DNA of 64,000 bases from Microbulbifer aggregans (GTDB taxonomy: Bacteria > Pseudomonadota > Gammaproteobacteria > Pseudomonadales > Cellvibrionaceae). The position numbers and the translations under genes are program-made. Shown in pieces: positions 43,241 through 52,733 of this stretch. Location of the stretch: the NCBI RefSeq assembly GCF_001750105.1, contig NZ_CP014143.1, positions 620,001 through 684,000 of the forward strand, written 5' to 3'. Positions within the stretch are counted from its first letter, which is position 1. Each line of letters starts with the position of its first letter. The notes under the pieces were generated by a model. It saw only the letters and a list, made by a program, of their open reading frames with translations. It was not told where the DNA came from and searched no databases.

Positions 43241-43279
43241 TCAAGATATAAAGAAACAGGATGTCTGGAAAGCTTGATC

Positions 43280-44788
43280 TCAGCTGATATCAATCCAGGT
43301 GGACTTCAGCTCGCAATACTTGTCCAGTGCATGCAGGGACTTGTCGCGGCCGTTGCCGGACTGCTTGAAGCCACCAAACGGTACCGTGATATCGCCACCG
43401 AAGTAATTGTTCACCCACACGGAGCCGGCGCGGATGTCGCGGGCCATGCGATGGGCGCGGTTGATGTTGAGGGTCCAGATACCGGCGGCGAGACCGTAGA
43501 TGGAATCATTGGCGATCTGCAGCGCCTCCTCTTCGCTTTCGAACTCGATGACCGCCAGCACCGGGCCAAAGATTTCTTCCTTGGCGATGGTCATGTCATT
43601 GGTCACACCGCGGAATACTGTGGGTTCGTAGTAGTGGCCACCCTCAACCGCGCTGGAAGCGGCACCGCCGCAAACCAGCTGGGCGCCTTCCTCTTTGCCC
43701 TTGCCGACGTAGTGCTCGACGGTGTCGAACTGGCTCTTGTCGATCAGTGCCCCCATGACCGTATTCGGGTCCTGCGGATGGCCGGGCTTGAAGCGCTCAC
43801 TGGCCTTTTTCACCTTCTCGATGAACTCACCGGCGATGGATTTCTCCACCAGCAGACGGGTACCGGCGGTGCAGGTTTCCCCCTGGTTGTAGAACACCGC
43901 CAGCGCCGCGGCCTCGGCGGCCTTGTCCAGGTCTGCGTCGGCGAAAACGATGTTGGGGCTCTTGCCACCCAGCTCCAGGAAAGTCCGCTTCAGGTTGGAC
44001 TGGCCGGAGTACTCGGTCAGGGTCTTGCCCACTTCGGTGGAGCCGGTGAAGGTCAGGCAGTCGATATCCATATGCAGGCCCAGGGCCTTGCCCAGGCTGC
44101 TGCCAGGTCCCGGCAATACATTTAGAACACCGTCCGGCAGGCCGGCTTCTTTCGCCAGACCAGCCAGCTTGATGGCTGTCAGTGGCGTATTGGAAGCGGG
44201 CTTCAGGATTACACTATTGCCGGTGGCCAGTGCCGGACCCAGCTTCCAGGCGGTAGTGGACAGCGGAAAGTTCCACGGCACGATGGCCGCGACCACCCCC
44301 AGGGGCATGCGCTGGATCAGTGCCAGCTCGTTGGGGCCGGTGGGGGCGACTTCGTCGTAGACCTTGTCGATGGCCTCGCCGCTCCAGCGAATGGTGGTCA
44401 CCGCGCCTGGTACGTCCACGTTCATGGTGTCGCTGATCGGCTTGCCCGCATCCAGGCTTTCCAGCAGAGCGATTTCGTTCTTGTTCTGCTCGATCAGCTC
44501 GGCGAAGCGCACCATGATCTTTTTGCGCTCCATCGGCGGCATATGGGACCAGACACCGGACTCGAATGTCTTGCGGGCGACTTTTACCGCCAGCTCTGCA
44601 TCCTCGGGGCCACAGCTGGCCACCTGGGCCAGTTCGCGGCCATCAGCGGGGCTGCGGGTGGCGCGGGTCTCTCCGGAAAGGGCATCGACGTACTCGCCAT
44701 TGATGAAGGCGCGGCCTTCGATCTGGAGGGTCTCGGCCATCGCCTGCCACTCCTGCAGGGTCTGGGGGGTCTTATTTTGTTCCGACAT
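43280..44788 (-). CDS. Aldehyde dehydrogenase of the PuuC/KauB type (502 aa)
   Basis: The NAD-dependent ALDH set is complete: VVAAIVPWNFPLSTTAWK, the NAD loop FTGSTEVGK, Glu272 in LELGGKSPN and Cys306 in NQGETCTAGTR. The N-terminal region (MSEQNKTPQTLQEW then TLQIEGRAFINGEYVDA) is typical of the gamma-glutamyl-gamma-aminobutyraldehyde and guanidinobutyraldehyde dehydrogenases used in polyamine and arginine breakdown. It would oxidise an aminoaldehyde made by an aminotransferase. The omega-aminotransferase at 28.3 kb is a possible partner elsewhere in the window. It is transcribed alone, ending at a strong terminator. Confidence 0.88.
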   Translation of the reverse strand: MSEQNKTPQTLQEWQAMAETLQIEGRAFINGEYVDALSGETRATRSPADGRELAQVASCGPEDAELAVKVARKTFESGVWSHMPPMERKKIMVRFAELIEQNKNEIALLESLDAGKPISDTMNVDVPGAVTTIRWSGEAIDKVYDEVAPTGPNELALIQRMPLGVVAAIVPWNFPLSTTAWKLGPALATGNSVILKPASNTPLTAIKLAGLAKEAGLPDGVLNVLPGPGSSLGKALGLHMDIDCLTFTGSTEVGKTLTEYSGQSNLKRTFLELGGKSPNIVFADADLDKAAEAAALAVFYNQGETCTAGTRLLVEKSIAGEFIEKVKKASERFKPGHPQDPNTVMGALIDKSQFDTVEHYVGKGKEEGAQLVCGGAASSAVEGGHYYEPTVFRGVTNDMTIAKEEIFGPVLAVIEFESEEEALQIANDSIYGLAAGIWTLNINRAHRMARDIRAGSVWVNNYFGGDITVPFGGFKQSGNGRDKSLHALDKYCELKSTWIDIS

Positions 44789-44881
44789 GGCGCACCTCAG
44801 GAATAAAGTTGAAGGATCATTCGGTTTATACCGAAAATGTGATCACAAATCAAAGACCGCGACATTGTAACGCGCATCAGC

Positions 44882-44900
44882 TCCCGGCGCGAAGCCGGGA
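44882..44900. terminator. Hairpin between the asparaginase and aldehyde dehydrogenase genes
   Basis: TCCCGGC (44882-44888) pairs with GCCGGGA (44894-44900) around a GCGAA loop, 66 bases after the asparaginase stop on the minus strand. There is no T-run; it may be an extragenic palindrome. Confidence 0.35.
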
Positions 44901-44965
44901 AGGCGCCCGTTTCAACCAGTGCAGGAATCGGTAAGCTTTCTACGGGCCTTCCGGGCCGCAATCGC

Positions 44966-45502
44966 TCACTCTCCGGCGGGGATCGCCTCGAAGGTACCGG
45001 TCTCCCGGTTCTTGCGTGCCCCCGGAATCGCGAAAACCCGGTTGTGAAACGCGATATAGAAGCCCGGCGGCAACAGGCGCGCAGCCAGTAGCGCCTCGGT
45101 AACATTCTGGCGGGCATCGGAGTCGATGAAGCCCATGGGCTTCATGGCGCCGGTGAAGACCACCGCTACCGGCGGTGTGCCGAGCGTTTCGAAGCAGAAG
45201 TCGGCACTGTTGGACATGGTATCCGTGCCGTGCAGGATCACGATCGGGTCGCCCTTCTCTGCAGTGCGGGCCACCGCATCGGCAATCTGCTGGCGGTCTC
45301 CATCGTCCATCTCCAGCGAGTCCTTGTTTAGCACGCTGTCCAGCTCCAGGTGGGTATAGGGCAGGCGCAGGCTGGCAATGAGGCCGTCGCGGATGATAGA
45401 GGCACGGTTGCGCAGGGTGCCGTCCTCCTCACAGTAGCTCTTCTCGATCGTACCGCCGGTGGTGAGGATACGGATGGTCTGTTTGGGGTTGGAGTCAGTC
45501 AT
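44966..45502 (-). CDS. Single-domain asparaginase-like protein (178 aa)
   Basis: The sequence matches only the N-terminal domain of L-asparaginases: RILTTGGTIEKSYCE (first catalytic Thr18), ILHGTDTMSNSADF (Thr93-Asp94) and VVFTGAMKPM (Lys). A full asparaginase has about 330 residues with a C-terminal domain completing the dimer site; here the protein ends after GFYIAFHNRVFAIPGARK. The ATG at 45502 begins at the first codons of homology, so the truncation is not due to a wrong start. A family of short asparaginase-like proteins of this kind exists. Enzyme activity is uncertain. It lies between the ALDH and FAH-family genes on the same strand. Confidence 0.85.
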   Translation of the reverse strand: MTDSNPKQTIRILTTGGTIEKSYCEEDGTLRNRASIIRDGLIASLRLPYTHLELDSVLNKDSLEMDDGDRQQIADAVARTAEKGDPIVILHGTDTMSNSADFCFETLGTPPVAVVFTGAMKPMGFIDSDARQNVTEALLAARLLPPGFYIAFHNRVFAIPGARKNRETGTFEAIPAGE

Positions 45503-45654
45503 CGCGCCGTTACTCTCTCGCTTCCTTAACCGTGCCTTGTGGGCACCGGGATCTGTCAGATGGGGCCGGAGGGTACTCCAGCCGGCGGCATCATAAGGCG
45601 GCAGCCCACAGCTAACAATGGTAGCGCCCCTTGCGCCCGGCCGCGGCAAACGAA

Positions 45655-46317
45655 TCAGGCTACCCGGGTCTCCACCCGCAACCAGTCCTCCTCCAGTTGC
45701 AGTATCAGGCGATCACCGTGCAGCAACTCGCCGACACCGGCGGGTGTACCGGTCAAGATCACGTCACCGGGCTCGAGGGTGAAGTAACTGCTGATATAGG
45801 CAGTGAGGTCGAGTATCGGTGTCAGCATATGGGCCGTTTTACCCCGCTGGCGTATTTCGTCATTCAGCCACAGGGTAAAAGTGAGGGCATCCCAGTCCGG
45901 CAGCCAGTCCAACTTCACGAACGGGGACAGGGGACAGGCACCGTCGAAAGCCTTGGCTTTTTCCCACGGGTGTCCGTCTGTCTTGAGCTTGGACTGCAAG
46001 TCGCGCAGGGTCAGATCCAGGGCGAGGCCCAGCCCGGCGATGGCCCCGGGTATATCCGCGGGATTGGCGCTGGTGAGCCGTTCGCCGATGAGCAGCGCCA
46101 GCTCTCCCTCAAAGTGGCAGCTACCACGCCCCGCAGGAAGATGGATGGGCTCCGCCATCGGAACGGCTGCGGTGGCCGGCTTGATAAACAGCAGCGGCTC
46201 TTCCGGAATCGGGTTGTCCAGTTCTGCGGCATGCGCCGCATAATTACGCCCGACGCACACAATCTTCCCCAACGGCAGGTCGCATTCGCTGCTACAAGTG
46301 TATCGATGTCGGTACAT
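45655..46317 (-). CDS. Fumarylacetoacetate hydrolase-family protein (220 aa)
   Basis: The FAH fold of the YcgM type is clear: GKIVCVGRNYAAHAAEL, LFIKPATAAVPM, HFEGELALLIGERL with the metal-binding Glu residues, TLRDLQSKLKTDGHPWEKAK and ILTGTPAGVGEL. Members are metal-dependent hydrolases or decarboxylases, such as acylpyruvate hydrolase and oxaloacetate decarboxylase. It is cytosolic. GGAG sits nine bases before the ATG. It diverges from serA, with a dyad operator candidate between them, and may be read with the asparaginase-like gene downstream (150-base gap). Confidence 0.9.
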   Translation of the reverse strand: MYRHRYTCSSECDLPLGKIVCVGRNYAAHAAELDNPIPEEPLLFIKPATAAVPMAEPIHLPAGRGSCHFEGELALLIGERLTSANPADIPGAIAGLGLALDLTLRDLQSKLKTDGHPWEKAKAFDGACPLSPFVKLDWLPDWDALTFTLWLNDEIRQRGKTAHMLTPILDLTAYISSYFTLEPGDVILTGTPAGVGELLHGDRLILQLEEDWLRVETRVA

Positions 46318-46349
46318 GCCACCAGGCTCCCATTAGGATGGACATTTCG

Positions 46350-46364
46350 TGTAAAGCTTTTACA
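46350..46364. promoter_or_regulatory. TGTA-N7-TACA dyad upstream of serA
   Basis: TGTAAAGCTTTTACA is a 15-base inverted repeat in the divergent FAH/serA region, 203 bases before serA and 33 bases before the FAH-family gene start. The same 15-base TGTA-N7-TACA frame occurs twice at 52734 and 52759. It resembles TyrR-like boxes but with a shorter centre. The binding protein is unknown. Confidence 0.45.
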
Positions 46365-46567
46365 GCCCCATGTGTTATGATCGCGCCCTCGCCGGACTCC
46401 CGGTAAAGCGCTGAGGCTTTTGCCACCAGGCGGTTGCGATCGTCGCCCGAATTGTCTGCGGCGGACACCTCGTCCTGAACTATTCGATGGCGGGTTCACC
46501 TGTCAGCGCCGCAGAATCCAGCGCTTTTATTTTTCTCCAAAACTGTTGCCCATAGTAGAGAGTGTTT

Positions 46568-47800
46568 ATGGCTCCGCAAATCTCTTTGCACAAAAACAAG
46601 ATTCGAATTCTGCTGCTCGAGGGTGTGCACCAGTCCGCAGTCGACCTGCTGACTTCCCGCGGCTACACCAACGTGGAATACCTGAAGACTTCACTGCCGG
46701 AAGAGCAACTGATCGAGAAAATTGCCGACGCCCACTTTATCGGCATCCGTTCCCGCACCCAGCTGACGCGCAAAGTGCTGGAAAACGCCCCCAAACTGAT
46801 TGCTATCGGCTGCTTCTGTATCGGCACCAACCAGGTGGACCTGGAAGCGGCAACCGATCTCGGCATCGCGGTCTTCAACGCCCCCTACTCCAACACCCGC
46901 AGCGTGGCCGAACTGATCATCGCCGAGACTATTCTGATGTTGCGCGGCATTCCCGAGAAGAATGCGGTCTGCCACCGCGGTGGCTGGCTGAAATCCGCCA
47001 CCGGTTCCTACGAGGCACGGGGCAAGACCCTGGGCATCATCGGCTACGGCGCCATCGGCTCCCAGCTTTCAGTCATGGCTGAAGCCATCGGTATGCGGGT
47101 GGTCTTCTATGACGTGGTCACCAAGCTGCCGTTGGGCAACGCCACCCAGATCCACGAGCTCGATGAACTGCTGGCGCAGTCGGATGTGGTCAGCCTGCAC
47201 GTGCCGGAACTGCCCTCCACCAAAATGATGATCGGCGCAGAGCAGATCGGAAAGATGAAGCCCGGCGCCATCCTGCTGAACGCTTCTCGCGGCACTGTGG
47301 TGGAGATCGATGCACTGGCGGAAGCCCTGAAGAGCGGTCATCTGGCCGGCGCCGCAATCGACGTATTCCCGGTGGAGCCCCGCGGCAATGAAGACGAGTT
47401 CCAGTCCCCGCTGCGCGGGATCGACAACGCACTGCTGACGCCACACATCGGCGGCTCCACCATGGAAGCCCAGGAAAACATCGGTGTGGAAGTGGCCGAA
47501 AAGCTGGCAACCTACTCCGACAACGGCACCACCACCAGCTCGGTGAACTTCCCCGAGGTGGCACTGCCCGGACATGCTGGTGTCCACCGCCTGCTGCACA
47601 TCCACAAGAACGTGCCCGGCGTGCTCGGGGCCATCAACCAGGTATTCTCGGAAAACGACATCAACATCTCCGCGCAGTTCCTGCAGACGAACGAGACTCT
47701 CGGTTACGTCGTGATCGACGTCGATGCCGAGTACTCCGATCTGGCGCTGGAAAAGCTGAAGAACATCCCCGGCACCCTCCGCTGCCGCGTTCTCTTCTGA
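46568..47800 (+). CDS. serA: D-3-phosphoglycerate dehydrogenase (410 aa)
   Basis: The first committed enzyme of L-serine synthesis, oxidising 3-phosphoglycerate to phosphohydroxypyruvate. Domains are clear: substrate/NAD domains with GCFCIGTNQVDLEAA, GKTLGIIGYGAIGSQLSVMA as the NAD loop, LNASRGTVVEIDAL with catalytic Arg and LLTPHIGGSTMEAQ with the Glu-His pair, then a C-terminal ACT domain (LLHIHKNVPGVLGAINQVFS) that binds serine. The length of 410 matches the E. coli-type, serine-inhibited enzyme. ATG at 46568 rather than GTG at 46562. It diverges from the FAH-family gene with a 250-base regulatory gap. Confidence 0.96.
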   Translation: MAPQISLHKNKIRILLLEGVHQSAVDLLTSRGYTNVEYLKTSLPEEQLIEKIADAHFIGIRSRTQLTRKVLENAPKLIAIGCFCIGTNQVDLEAATDLGIAVFNAPYSNTRSVAELIIAETILMLRGIPEKNAVCHRGGWLKSATGSYEARGKTLGIIGYGAIGSQLSVMAEAIGMRVVFYDVVTKLPLGNATQIHELDELLAQSDVVSLHVPELPSTKMMIGAEQIGKMKPGAILLNASRGTVVEIDALAEALKSGHLAGAAIDVFPVEPRGNEDEFQSPLRGIDNALLTPHIGGSTMEAQENIGVEVAEKLATYSDNGTTTSSVNFPEVALPGHAGVHRLLHIHKNVPGVLGAINQVFSENDINISAQFLQTNETLGYVVIDVDAEYSDLALEKLKNIPGTLRCRVLF

Positions 47801-47962
47801 TTTTCTTCCCTGCCGGCCCCGGCCAGTGCGCCGGGGCCAGTCCTGATGGCACTGACCCGGCCCGCTTTTGCGGGTAGAATCCGCCGCGGCGCCGGCCCGC
47901 GCGATCCGCGGCCGCCCCCTCACCAATCACCCAGACCTACGGCCACAAGCCGCGAGTGACCC

Positions 47963-48871
47963 GTGCCCCATAAAGATTCCGCTGCCGCCGGCCTTTTCGC
48001 CGGAATTACCGCTTTCCTCATTTGGGGATTGGCGCCGCTCTATTTCAAATTGCTGGAGGGCATTTCCGCGCCGGAGATTCTCGCCCACCGCAGCATCTGG
48101 TCGCTGGCACTGGCGCTGATCATCCTGGTGATGATCGGCAAGCTGCCAGACTTCCTGGCCACCCTGCGCGACCGCAAACGCATGACCACGCTGGCGCTCT
48201 CCACCCTGCTGATCGGCAGTAACTGGCTGGTGTTCATCTGGGCCATTACCAATGCGCACCTGCTTGATGCCAGCCTGGGCTATTACATCAACCCGCTGAT
48301 CAACATACTGCTGGGCGTGCTGTTTCTGGGCGAGAGACTGCGGCCATTGCAGTGGCTGGCGGTGGCCCTGGCAGTGATCGGTATCGGTCACGAGCTGTGG
48401 CAGTTCGGGGAGTTGCCTGTAGTAGCGCTGTTCCTGGCGCTGTCGTTCGGCTTCTATGGTCTGGTGCGCAAGCGCGCACCGGTGGAGAGCCTGACCGGGC
48501 TCGCCATCGAAACCCTGTACATGCTGCCGATTGCGCTGCTGTACCTGCTCTGGAGTGACAGCCCCACCAGCAACCTGGCCGATAACAGCCTGGAGCTGAA
48601 CGGCTTGCTGGTACTCGCGGGCCCGGTGACGCTGCTGCCGCTACTGCTGTTCAATATCGCCGCACGCCGCCTGAACCTTTCCACCGTGGGCTTCCTGCAA
48701 TATCTGGCCCCCACCCTGATGCTGCTGCTGGCCACGCTCGCATTTGGTGAGCCGTTCAATAAAGCGAAGCTGGTGACATTTGCCTTCGTATGGCTCGGCC
48801 TCGCGCTCTACACCACTGATGCGCTGGTACGGCGGCGCAGGGAGCGGGCACTGCGCCGGGCAGGTGTCTGA
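47963..48871 (+). CDS. rarD: RarD/EamA-family transporter (302 aa)
   Basis: Ten membrane helices in two EamA halves; the beginning GLFAGITAFLIWGLAPLYFKLLEGI, AHRSIWSLALALIILV and LNWLVFIWAI-like SNWLVFIWAITNAHLLDASLG are typical of the RarD branch (chloramphenicol-sensitivity protein). Substrates of RarD are not settled; an amino-acid or metabolite exporter role is likely. The start is GTG at 47963, with a weak GAGTGA upstream. It follows serA by 160 bases and is followed by a hairpin. Confidence 0.9.
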   Translation: MPHKDSAAAGLFAGITAFLIWGLAPLYFKLLEGISAPEILAHRSIWSLALALIILVMIGKLPDFLATLRDRKRMTTLALSTLLIGSNWLVFIWAITNAHLLDASLGYYINPLINILLGVLFLGERLRPLQWLAVALAVIGIGHELWQFGELPVVALFLALSFGFYGLVRKRAPVESLTGLAIETLYMLPIALLYLLWSDSPTSNLADNSLELNGLLVLAGPVTLLPLLLFNIAARRLNLSTVGFLQYLAPTLMLLLATLAFGEPFNKAKLVTFAFVWLGLALYTTDALVRRRRERALRRAGV

Positions 48872-48875
48872 ACGC

Positions 48876-48888
48876 CCCCGAGTCGGGG
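48876..48888. terminator. Short hairpin after rarD
   Basis: CCCCG (48876-48880) pairs with CGGGG (48884-48888) around AGT, four bases after the rarD stop. There is no T-run. It lies between two convergent genes. Confidence 0.35.
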
Positions 48889-48986
48889 CAGGCGTTGATC
48901 CCACTGGTGAGAGCCGTGGGTTGAGGGGTTGATGAGGGATCACAGCCAAAGCCGCAAGCAGGCAGGATTATTTTCTGGTCAGGGCA

Positions 48987-49982
48987 CTAGCCCATCAACC
49001 AGTCATCCAGTGCCTGCAGAATCTGGTGGCGGTAGGGCTGTGTCTCATTAATCATCTGGTGGCGCGCGCCGCGGATAATGATCCGCTTGCTGTTTGGGAA
49101 CCGATCACGGATCGCACGCATGTTGTAGCGCCAGGAGACGGTCTCGTCATCGGTGCCCTGCAAGACCAGAATGCGCTTGTCGTTGCGGGCAGTTTTCGGG
49201 AAAGCGTGTAACCAGTCCACCATAGCTCCGAGCCAGCGCATCGACATCACGTGTGACTGCAACGGATCACGGTGCGCCTGGCGGCGGGCAAACTCGGCAT
49301 CGTGGGTGTTGATATTGAAGCCGCGGTTAGGTGCAACCATAAAGAAGCGGCCCAGATAGAACATCCATTTGCGCAGATGCCAGCGGGCCGGCCGTATCAA
49401 CGGTGCCAACAAAAACACTTTCTCGAACGGCTGCCAATCGCTGTACTGCAGGTAGGCCAGCACCGCTGCACCGCCGGTACTCTGCCCCATGACGTGCCAC
49501 GGGCCCGGCAGCTTGTCTTTGGCGATCTGCAGCAGGCTCGCCAGTACCTGGCGGTATTGCAGAAAGGTATCGATGGCCACCTGTTCGCCACTGGAAAGGC
49601 CGTGGCCGGGGAAATCAAAGATCACCACATTCAGGTTCCGCTCCAAACCGAAGCGGATGGCCGCACCGTAGATCCCTGTGTGGTCAAAGTAACCGTGACA
49701 GATAAACAGCGTTCCCCGCGGCTCTTTTACCAGCCAGTACTGGGAGACGAGCTCAAAGCCCGCTGCCATGAAAGTGCCCACTCCGGTCTTTTCCGCCAGC
49801 GGGAAATGCAGCTTGTAGTAATTGCGGTAATCCTGCATTTCAGGCAACAGCGGCTGCTCGCCACTGAAATCGAGAGCGGGCAACTGATCGCGCAACGCAG
49901 TAAAATCCGGTCGTTTGAGGACCGGGCTGTGCTCGAGAGTGGAGAGTTCGCGCATCAGTTCCATGCGCCAATGGTACTGCAT
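48987..49982 (-). CDS. Lysophospholipase-like alpha/beta hydrolase (331 aa)
   Basis: A monoacylglycerol-lipase/PldB-type hydrolase: GTLFICHGYFDHTGIYGAAI supplies the oxyanion region, FDFPGHGLSSG is the diagnostic HG(L)S strand, GQSTGGAAVLAYLQ holds the Ser nucleophile, VLQGTDDETVSWRYN the Asp and GARHQMINET the His. Several in-frame Met codons exist between 49955 and 49982; the open frame continues to 50177 without coding character. No signal peptide. It converges with rarD. Likely acts on lysophospholipids or monoacylglycerols, but this is family-level inference. Confidence 0.85.
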   Translation of the reverse strand: MQYHWRMELMRELSTLEHSPVLKRPDFTALRDQLPALDFSGEQPLLPEMQDYRNYYKLHFPLAEKTGVGTFMAAGFELVSQYWLVKEPRGTLFICHGYFDHTGIYGAAIRFGLERNLNVVIFDFPGHGLSSGEQVAIDTFLQYRQVLASLLQIAKDKLPGPWHVMGQSTGGAAVLAYLQYSDWQPFEKVFLLAPLIRPARWHLRKWMFYLGRFFMVAPNRGFNINTHDAEFARRQAHRDPLQSHVMSMRWLGAMVDWLHAFPKTARNDKRILVLQGTDDETVSWRYNMRAIRDRFPNSKRIIIRGARHQMINETQPYRHQILQALDDWLMG

Positions 49983-50153
49983 TTTGCGCCAGGGGGTTGC
50001 AACAGCGCTTCGCTTGCCGCGCGATTCAGGCCAGCGACCAGCTGGCAGGCAATACGGGTCTAAGACAGTTACACAGAAATGTCGTCGAGACTGGCCGGAT
50101 ATTGGCTCATCCGGTGATGAAACCCGAGGAAAGGGTGGGAATTGAGGGCGAAC

Positions 50154-50185
50154 TACCACCGGCGCCCTGCTGGGCACCGGTGGTA
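50154..50185. terminator. Long hairpin after fba
   Basis: Arms 50154-50167 (TACCACCGGCGCCC) and 50172-50185 (GGGCACCGGTGGTA) form a 14-bp stem with one mismatch around TGCT. It lies 30 bases after the fba stop codon on the minus strand. It has no T-run, so it may protect the 3' end rather than terminate. Confidence 0.5.
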
Positions 50186-50214
50186 CAGACAGCGTTAAAC
50201 GCTATCAGCGGGCC

Positions 50215-51279
50215 TTATTTGACCTGCGGATCCAGCTCACCGGTCTCGTAGCGCTGGTACATATCGTCCAGGCTGACGGCGCGAATCTTGCTGGCATTGC
50301 CGGCGGTACCGAACGCCTCGTAGCGGGCCACACAGATATCCTTCATTGCGGTCATTGCCGCCTTGTAGAATTTGCGCGGATCGAACTCGGAGGGGTTCTC
50401 GGCCAGGAAGCGTCGGGTGGCGCCAGTGGAGGCCAGACGGAGATCGGTGTCGATATTCACCTTGCGCACACCGTACTTGATGCCCTCACAGATCTGCTCG
50501 ACCGGGACGCCATACGTTTCGGGAATTTCACCACCAAATTCGTTGATGACTGCCAGCCACTCCTGCGGGACAGAAGAGGAACCGTGCATCACCAGGTGGG
50601 TATCCGGGATTCTTGCGTGGATTTCCTTGATGCGATCCATGGCGAGGATATCGCCCGTCGGCGGACGGGTAAACTTGTAGGCACCGTGGCTGGTACCGCA
50701 GGCGATGGCCAGGGCATCCACCTTGGTCTTGGCCACGAAGTCCGCCGCCTCTTCCGGATCGGTCAGCAACTGGTCGTGGGACAGCTTGCCCTCGGCGCCG
50801 ACGCCATCCTCTTCTCCGGCCATGCCGGTTTCCAGTGATCCGAGACAACCCAGCTCGCCCTCGACGGAAACGCCACAGGCATGGGCCATCTCCACCGCGC
50901 GACGGGTAACGTCCACGTTGTACTCGTAGGAAGCGGGGGTCTTGCCGTCTTCCTGCAGGGAACCGTCCATCATCACAGAGCTGAAACCCAGCTGGATGGA
51001 GCGCTGGCACACCGCCGGGCTGGTACCGTGATCCTGATGCATCACCACCGGGATTTCCGGGAACTCCTCGATCGCGGCGAGGATCAGGTGACGCAGGAAG
51101 GGCGCACCCGCGTACTTCCGGGCACCGGCTGAAGCCTGAACGATCACCGGAGAGTCAGTCTGCTTCGCGGCCTCCATGATCGCGCGCATCTGCTCCAGGT
51201 TATTGACGTTGAATGCGGGGACCCCGTAGCCGTGTTCGGCGGCGTGATCCAGCAGTTGGCGCAAGCTGATGAGTGCCAT
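50215..51279 (-). CDS. fba: Class II fructose-bisphosphate aldolase (354 aa)
   Basis: The zinc-dependent aldolase interconverts fructose-1,6-bisphosphate with dihydroxyacetone phosphate and glyceraldehyde-3-phosphate. Class II marks are visible: [33 protein letters not shown] with the zinc His and catalytic Asp, [18 protein letters not shown] with zinc His, [13 protein letters not shown] and the [13 protein letters not shown] end. Length of 354 fits the class-IIB (CbbA-like) branch. It follows pgk by 125 bases on the same strand, the standard pgk-fba order. A palindromic spacer separates them. Confidence 0.96.
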   Translation of the reverse strand: MALISLRQLLDHAAEHGYGVPAFNVNNLEQMRAIMEAAKQTDSPVIVQASAGARKYAGAPFLRHLILAAIEEFPEIPVVMHQDHGTSPAVCQRSIQLGFSSVMMDGSLQEDGKTPASYEYNVDVTRRAVEMAHACGVSVEGELGCLGSLETGMAGEEDGVGAEGKLSHDQLLTDPEEAADFVAKTKVDALAIACGTSHGAYKFTRPPTGDILAMDRIKEIHARIPDTHLVMHGSSSVPQEWLAVINEFGGEIPETYGVPVEQICEGIKYGVRKVNIDTDLRLASTGATRRFLAENPSEFDPRKFYKAAMTAMKDICVARYEAFGTAGNASKIRAVSLDDMYQRYETGELDPQVK

Positions 51280-51332
51280 GAAAAATACCTTTCTCGTCTA
51301 ATCGTGAATTCTGTTTTGCTTTTTGATTCGTC

Positions 51333-51351
51333 ACCCCGGTCGAGCCGGGGT
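51333..51351. repeat. CCCCGG palindrome in the pgk-fba spacer
   Basis: ACCCCGG (51333-51339) and CCGGGGT (51345-51351) pair around TCGAG. A second dyad GGTTC...GAACC follows near 51370. The element resembles that at 18998-19018 and may modulate fba expression relative to pgk. Confidence 0.45.
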
Positions 51352-51404
51352 TCAGGGGCCTTGTCAGCGGGTTCCGGCCTGAACCGGCATGCCGACAGAG
51401 AGCA

Positions 51405-52568
51405 TCAGTCGTCGGCGCGGGATTCCAGAACCGCGACCGCCGGCAGCGTCTTGCCCTCCACGTACTCCAGGAAAGCGCCACCACCGGTGGAAATATAGGA
51501 GACCTGGTCGGCAATGCCGTACTTGTCGACCGCGGCCAGGGTGTCACCACCGCCCGCAATAGAAAAAGCGTCACTCTCGGCGATCGCTTTGGACAGGCGC
51601 TCGGTGCCGCCGCCAAACTGGTCGAATTCGAATACGCCCACCGGGCCATTCCAGATAATGGTCTTGGCCTCGCTCAGGATCGCCGCCAGCTGCTCGGAGG
51701 ACTGCGGACCGATATCAAAGATCATGTCGTCACTGGTGACTTCATCCGCGGACTTGGTCTCAGCGGCAGCGGTTTCACTGAACTCCTTGCCAGTCACCAC
51801 ATCCACCGGCAGGGGAATATCACACTTCTCCATCAGCGCCTTGGCGGTATCCACCAGGTCGTGCTCGCACAGGGATTTACCCACCGGCTTGCCGCTGGCG
51901 GCGAGGAATGTATTGGCGATACCGCCGCCAACAATCAGCTGGTCCACTTTGTCAGCCAGGGTTTCCAGCACTGTCAGCTTGGTGGAAACCTTCGAGCCGC
52001 CGACGATGGCAACCATCGGTCGCGCGGGCTCGGCCAGCGCTTTTTCAAGCGCATCCAGTTCAGCGGCCAGTAGCGGTCCGGCACAGGCCACCGGGGCAAA
52101 TTTGGCCACGCCATGGGTGGACGCCTGGGCCCGATGGGCGGTACCGAAGGCGTCCATTACAAAGATGTCACACAGTGCAGCGTAGGCGCGGGCCAGCTGC
52201 TCGTCGTCCTTCTTCTCACCCTCATTGAAGCGAACATTCTCCAACAGGGCGACAGAACCGTTTTCCATTTCCACGCCGTCACGCCAGTCCTTGATCAGGG
52301 GCACGTCGCAACCGAGCAGCTGGCTCAGGTGCCTGGCGACCGGTGCCAGGGAGAACTCCTCAGCGTATTCACCCTCGGTGGGGCGTCCCAGATGTGACAT
52401 CAGCAAAACACGGGCACCGGCCTCGACGGCCTTCTGGATAGTGGGCAGGGCAGCACGGATTCGCGCGTCGGAGGTTACCGCGCCATCCTTCACCGGTACG
52501 TTCAAGTCCTCGCGGATCAACAGGCGCTTGCCCGCGAGATCCAGATCAGTCATCTGCTTGACTGCCAT
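51405..52568 (-). CDS. pgk: Phosphoglycerate kinase (387 aa)
   Basis: Glycolytic kinase making ATP from 1,3-bisphosphoglycerate. The conserved N-terminal segment [77 protein letters not shown], the WNGPVGVFE loop and the final [13 protein letters not shown] and [13 protein letters not shown] are all present. The ATG at 52568, after AAAGGGGA, is chosen over a GTG at 52571. Length is standard. The upstream 230 bases carry three dyads shared with the divergent hydrolase gene. Confidence 0.97.
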   Translation of the reverse strand: MAVKQMTDLDLAGKRLLIREDLNVPVKDGAVTSDARIRAALPTIQKAVEAGARVLLMSHLGRPTEGEYAEEFSLAPVARHLSQLLGCDVPLIKDWRDGVEMENGSVALLENVRFNEGEKKDDEQLARAYAALCDIFVMDAFGTAHRAQASTHGVAKFAPVACAGPLLAAELDALEKALAEPARPMVAIVGGSKVSTKLTVLETLADKVDQLIVGGGIANTFLAASGKPVGKSLCEHDLVDTAKALMEKCDIPLPVDVVTGKEFSETAAAETKSADEVTSDDMIFDIGPQSSEQLAAILSEAKTIIWNGPVGVFEFDQFGGGTERLSKAIAESDAFSIAGGGDTLAAVDKYGIADQVSYISTGGGAFLEYVEGKTLPAVAVLESRADD

Positions 52569-52664
52569 CACCAGTCCCCTTTGCTTAATTGGTAAACGGA
52601 TAAAAGAGGGCGCGGATTATAACAACAGGGAGCGCCCGCGCCGACCGGGAATTTAACTGATAGC

Positions 52665-52682
52665 GTTGTCAAATACGACAAC
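52665..52682. promoter_or_regulatory. GTTGTC-N6-GACAAC inverted repeat upstream of pgk
   Basis: GTTGTC (52665-52670) and GACAAC (52677-52682) form a perfect six-base dyad with an AAATAC centre in the divergent pgk region, 97 bases upstream of the pgk start. It fits a dimeric regulator site. Confidence 0.4.
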
Positions 52683-52733
52683 AAAACCTGCAAACAAGAT
52701 TGTTTCGACCACCCAGCACACCTACCATGTTTT

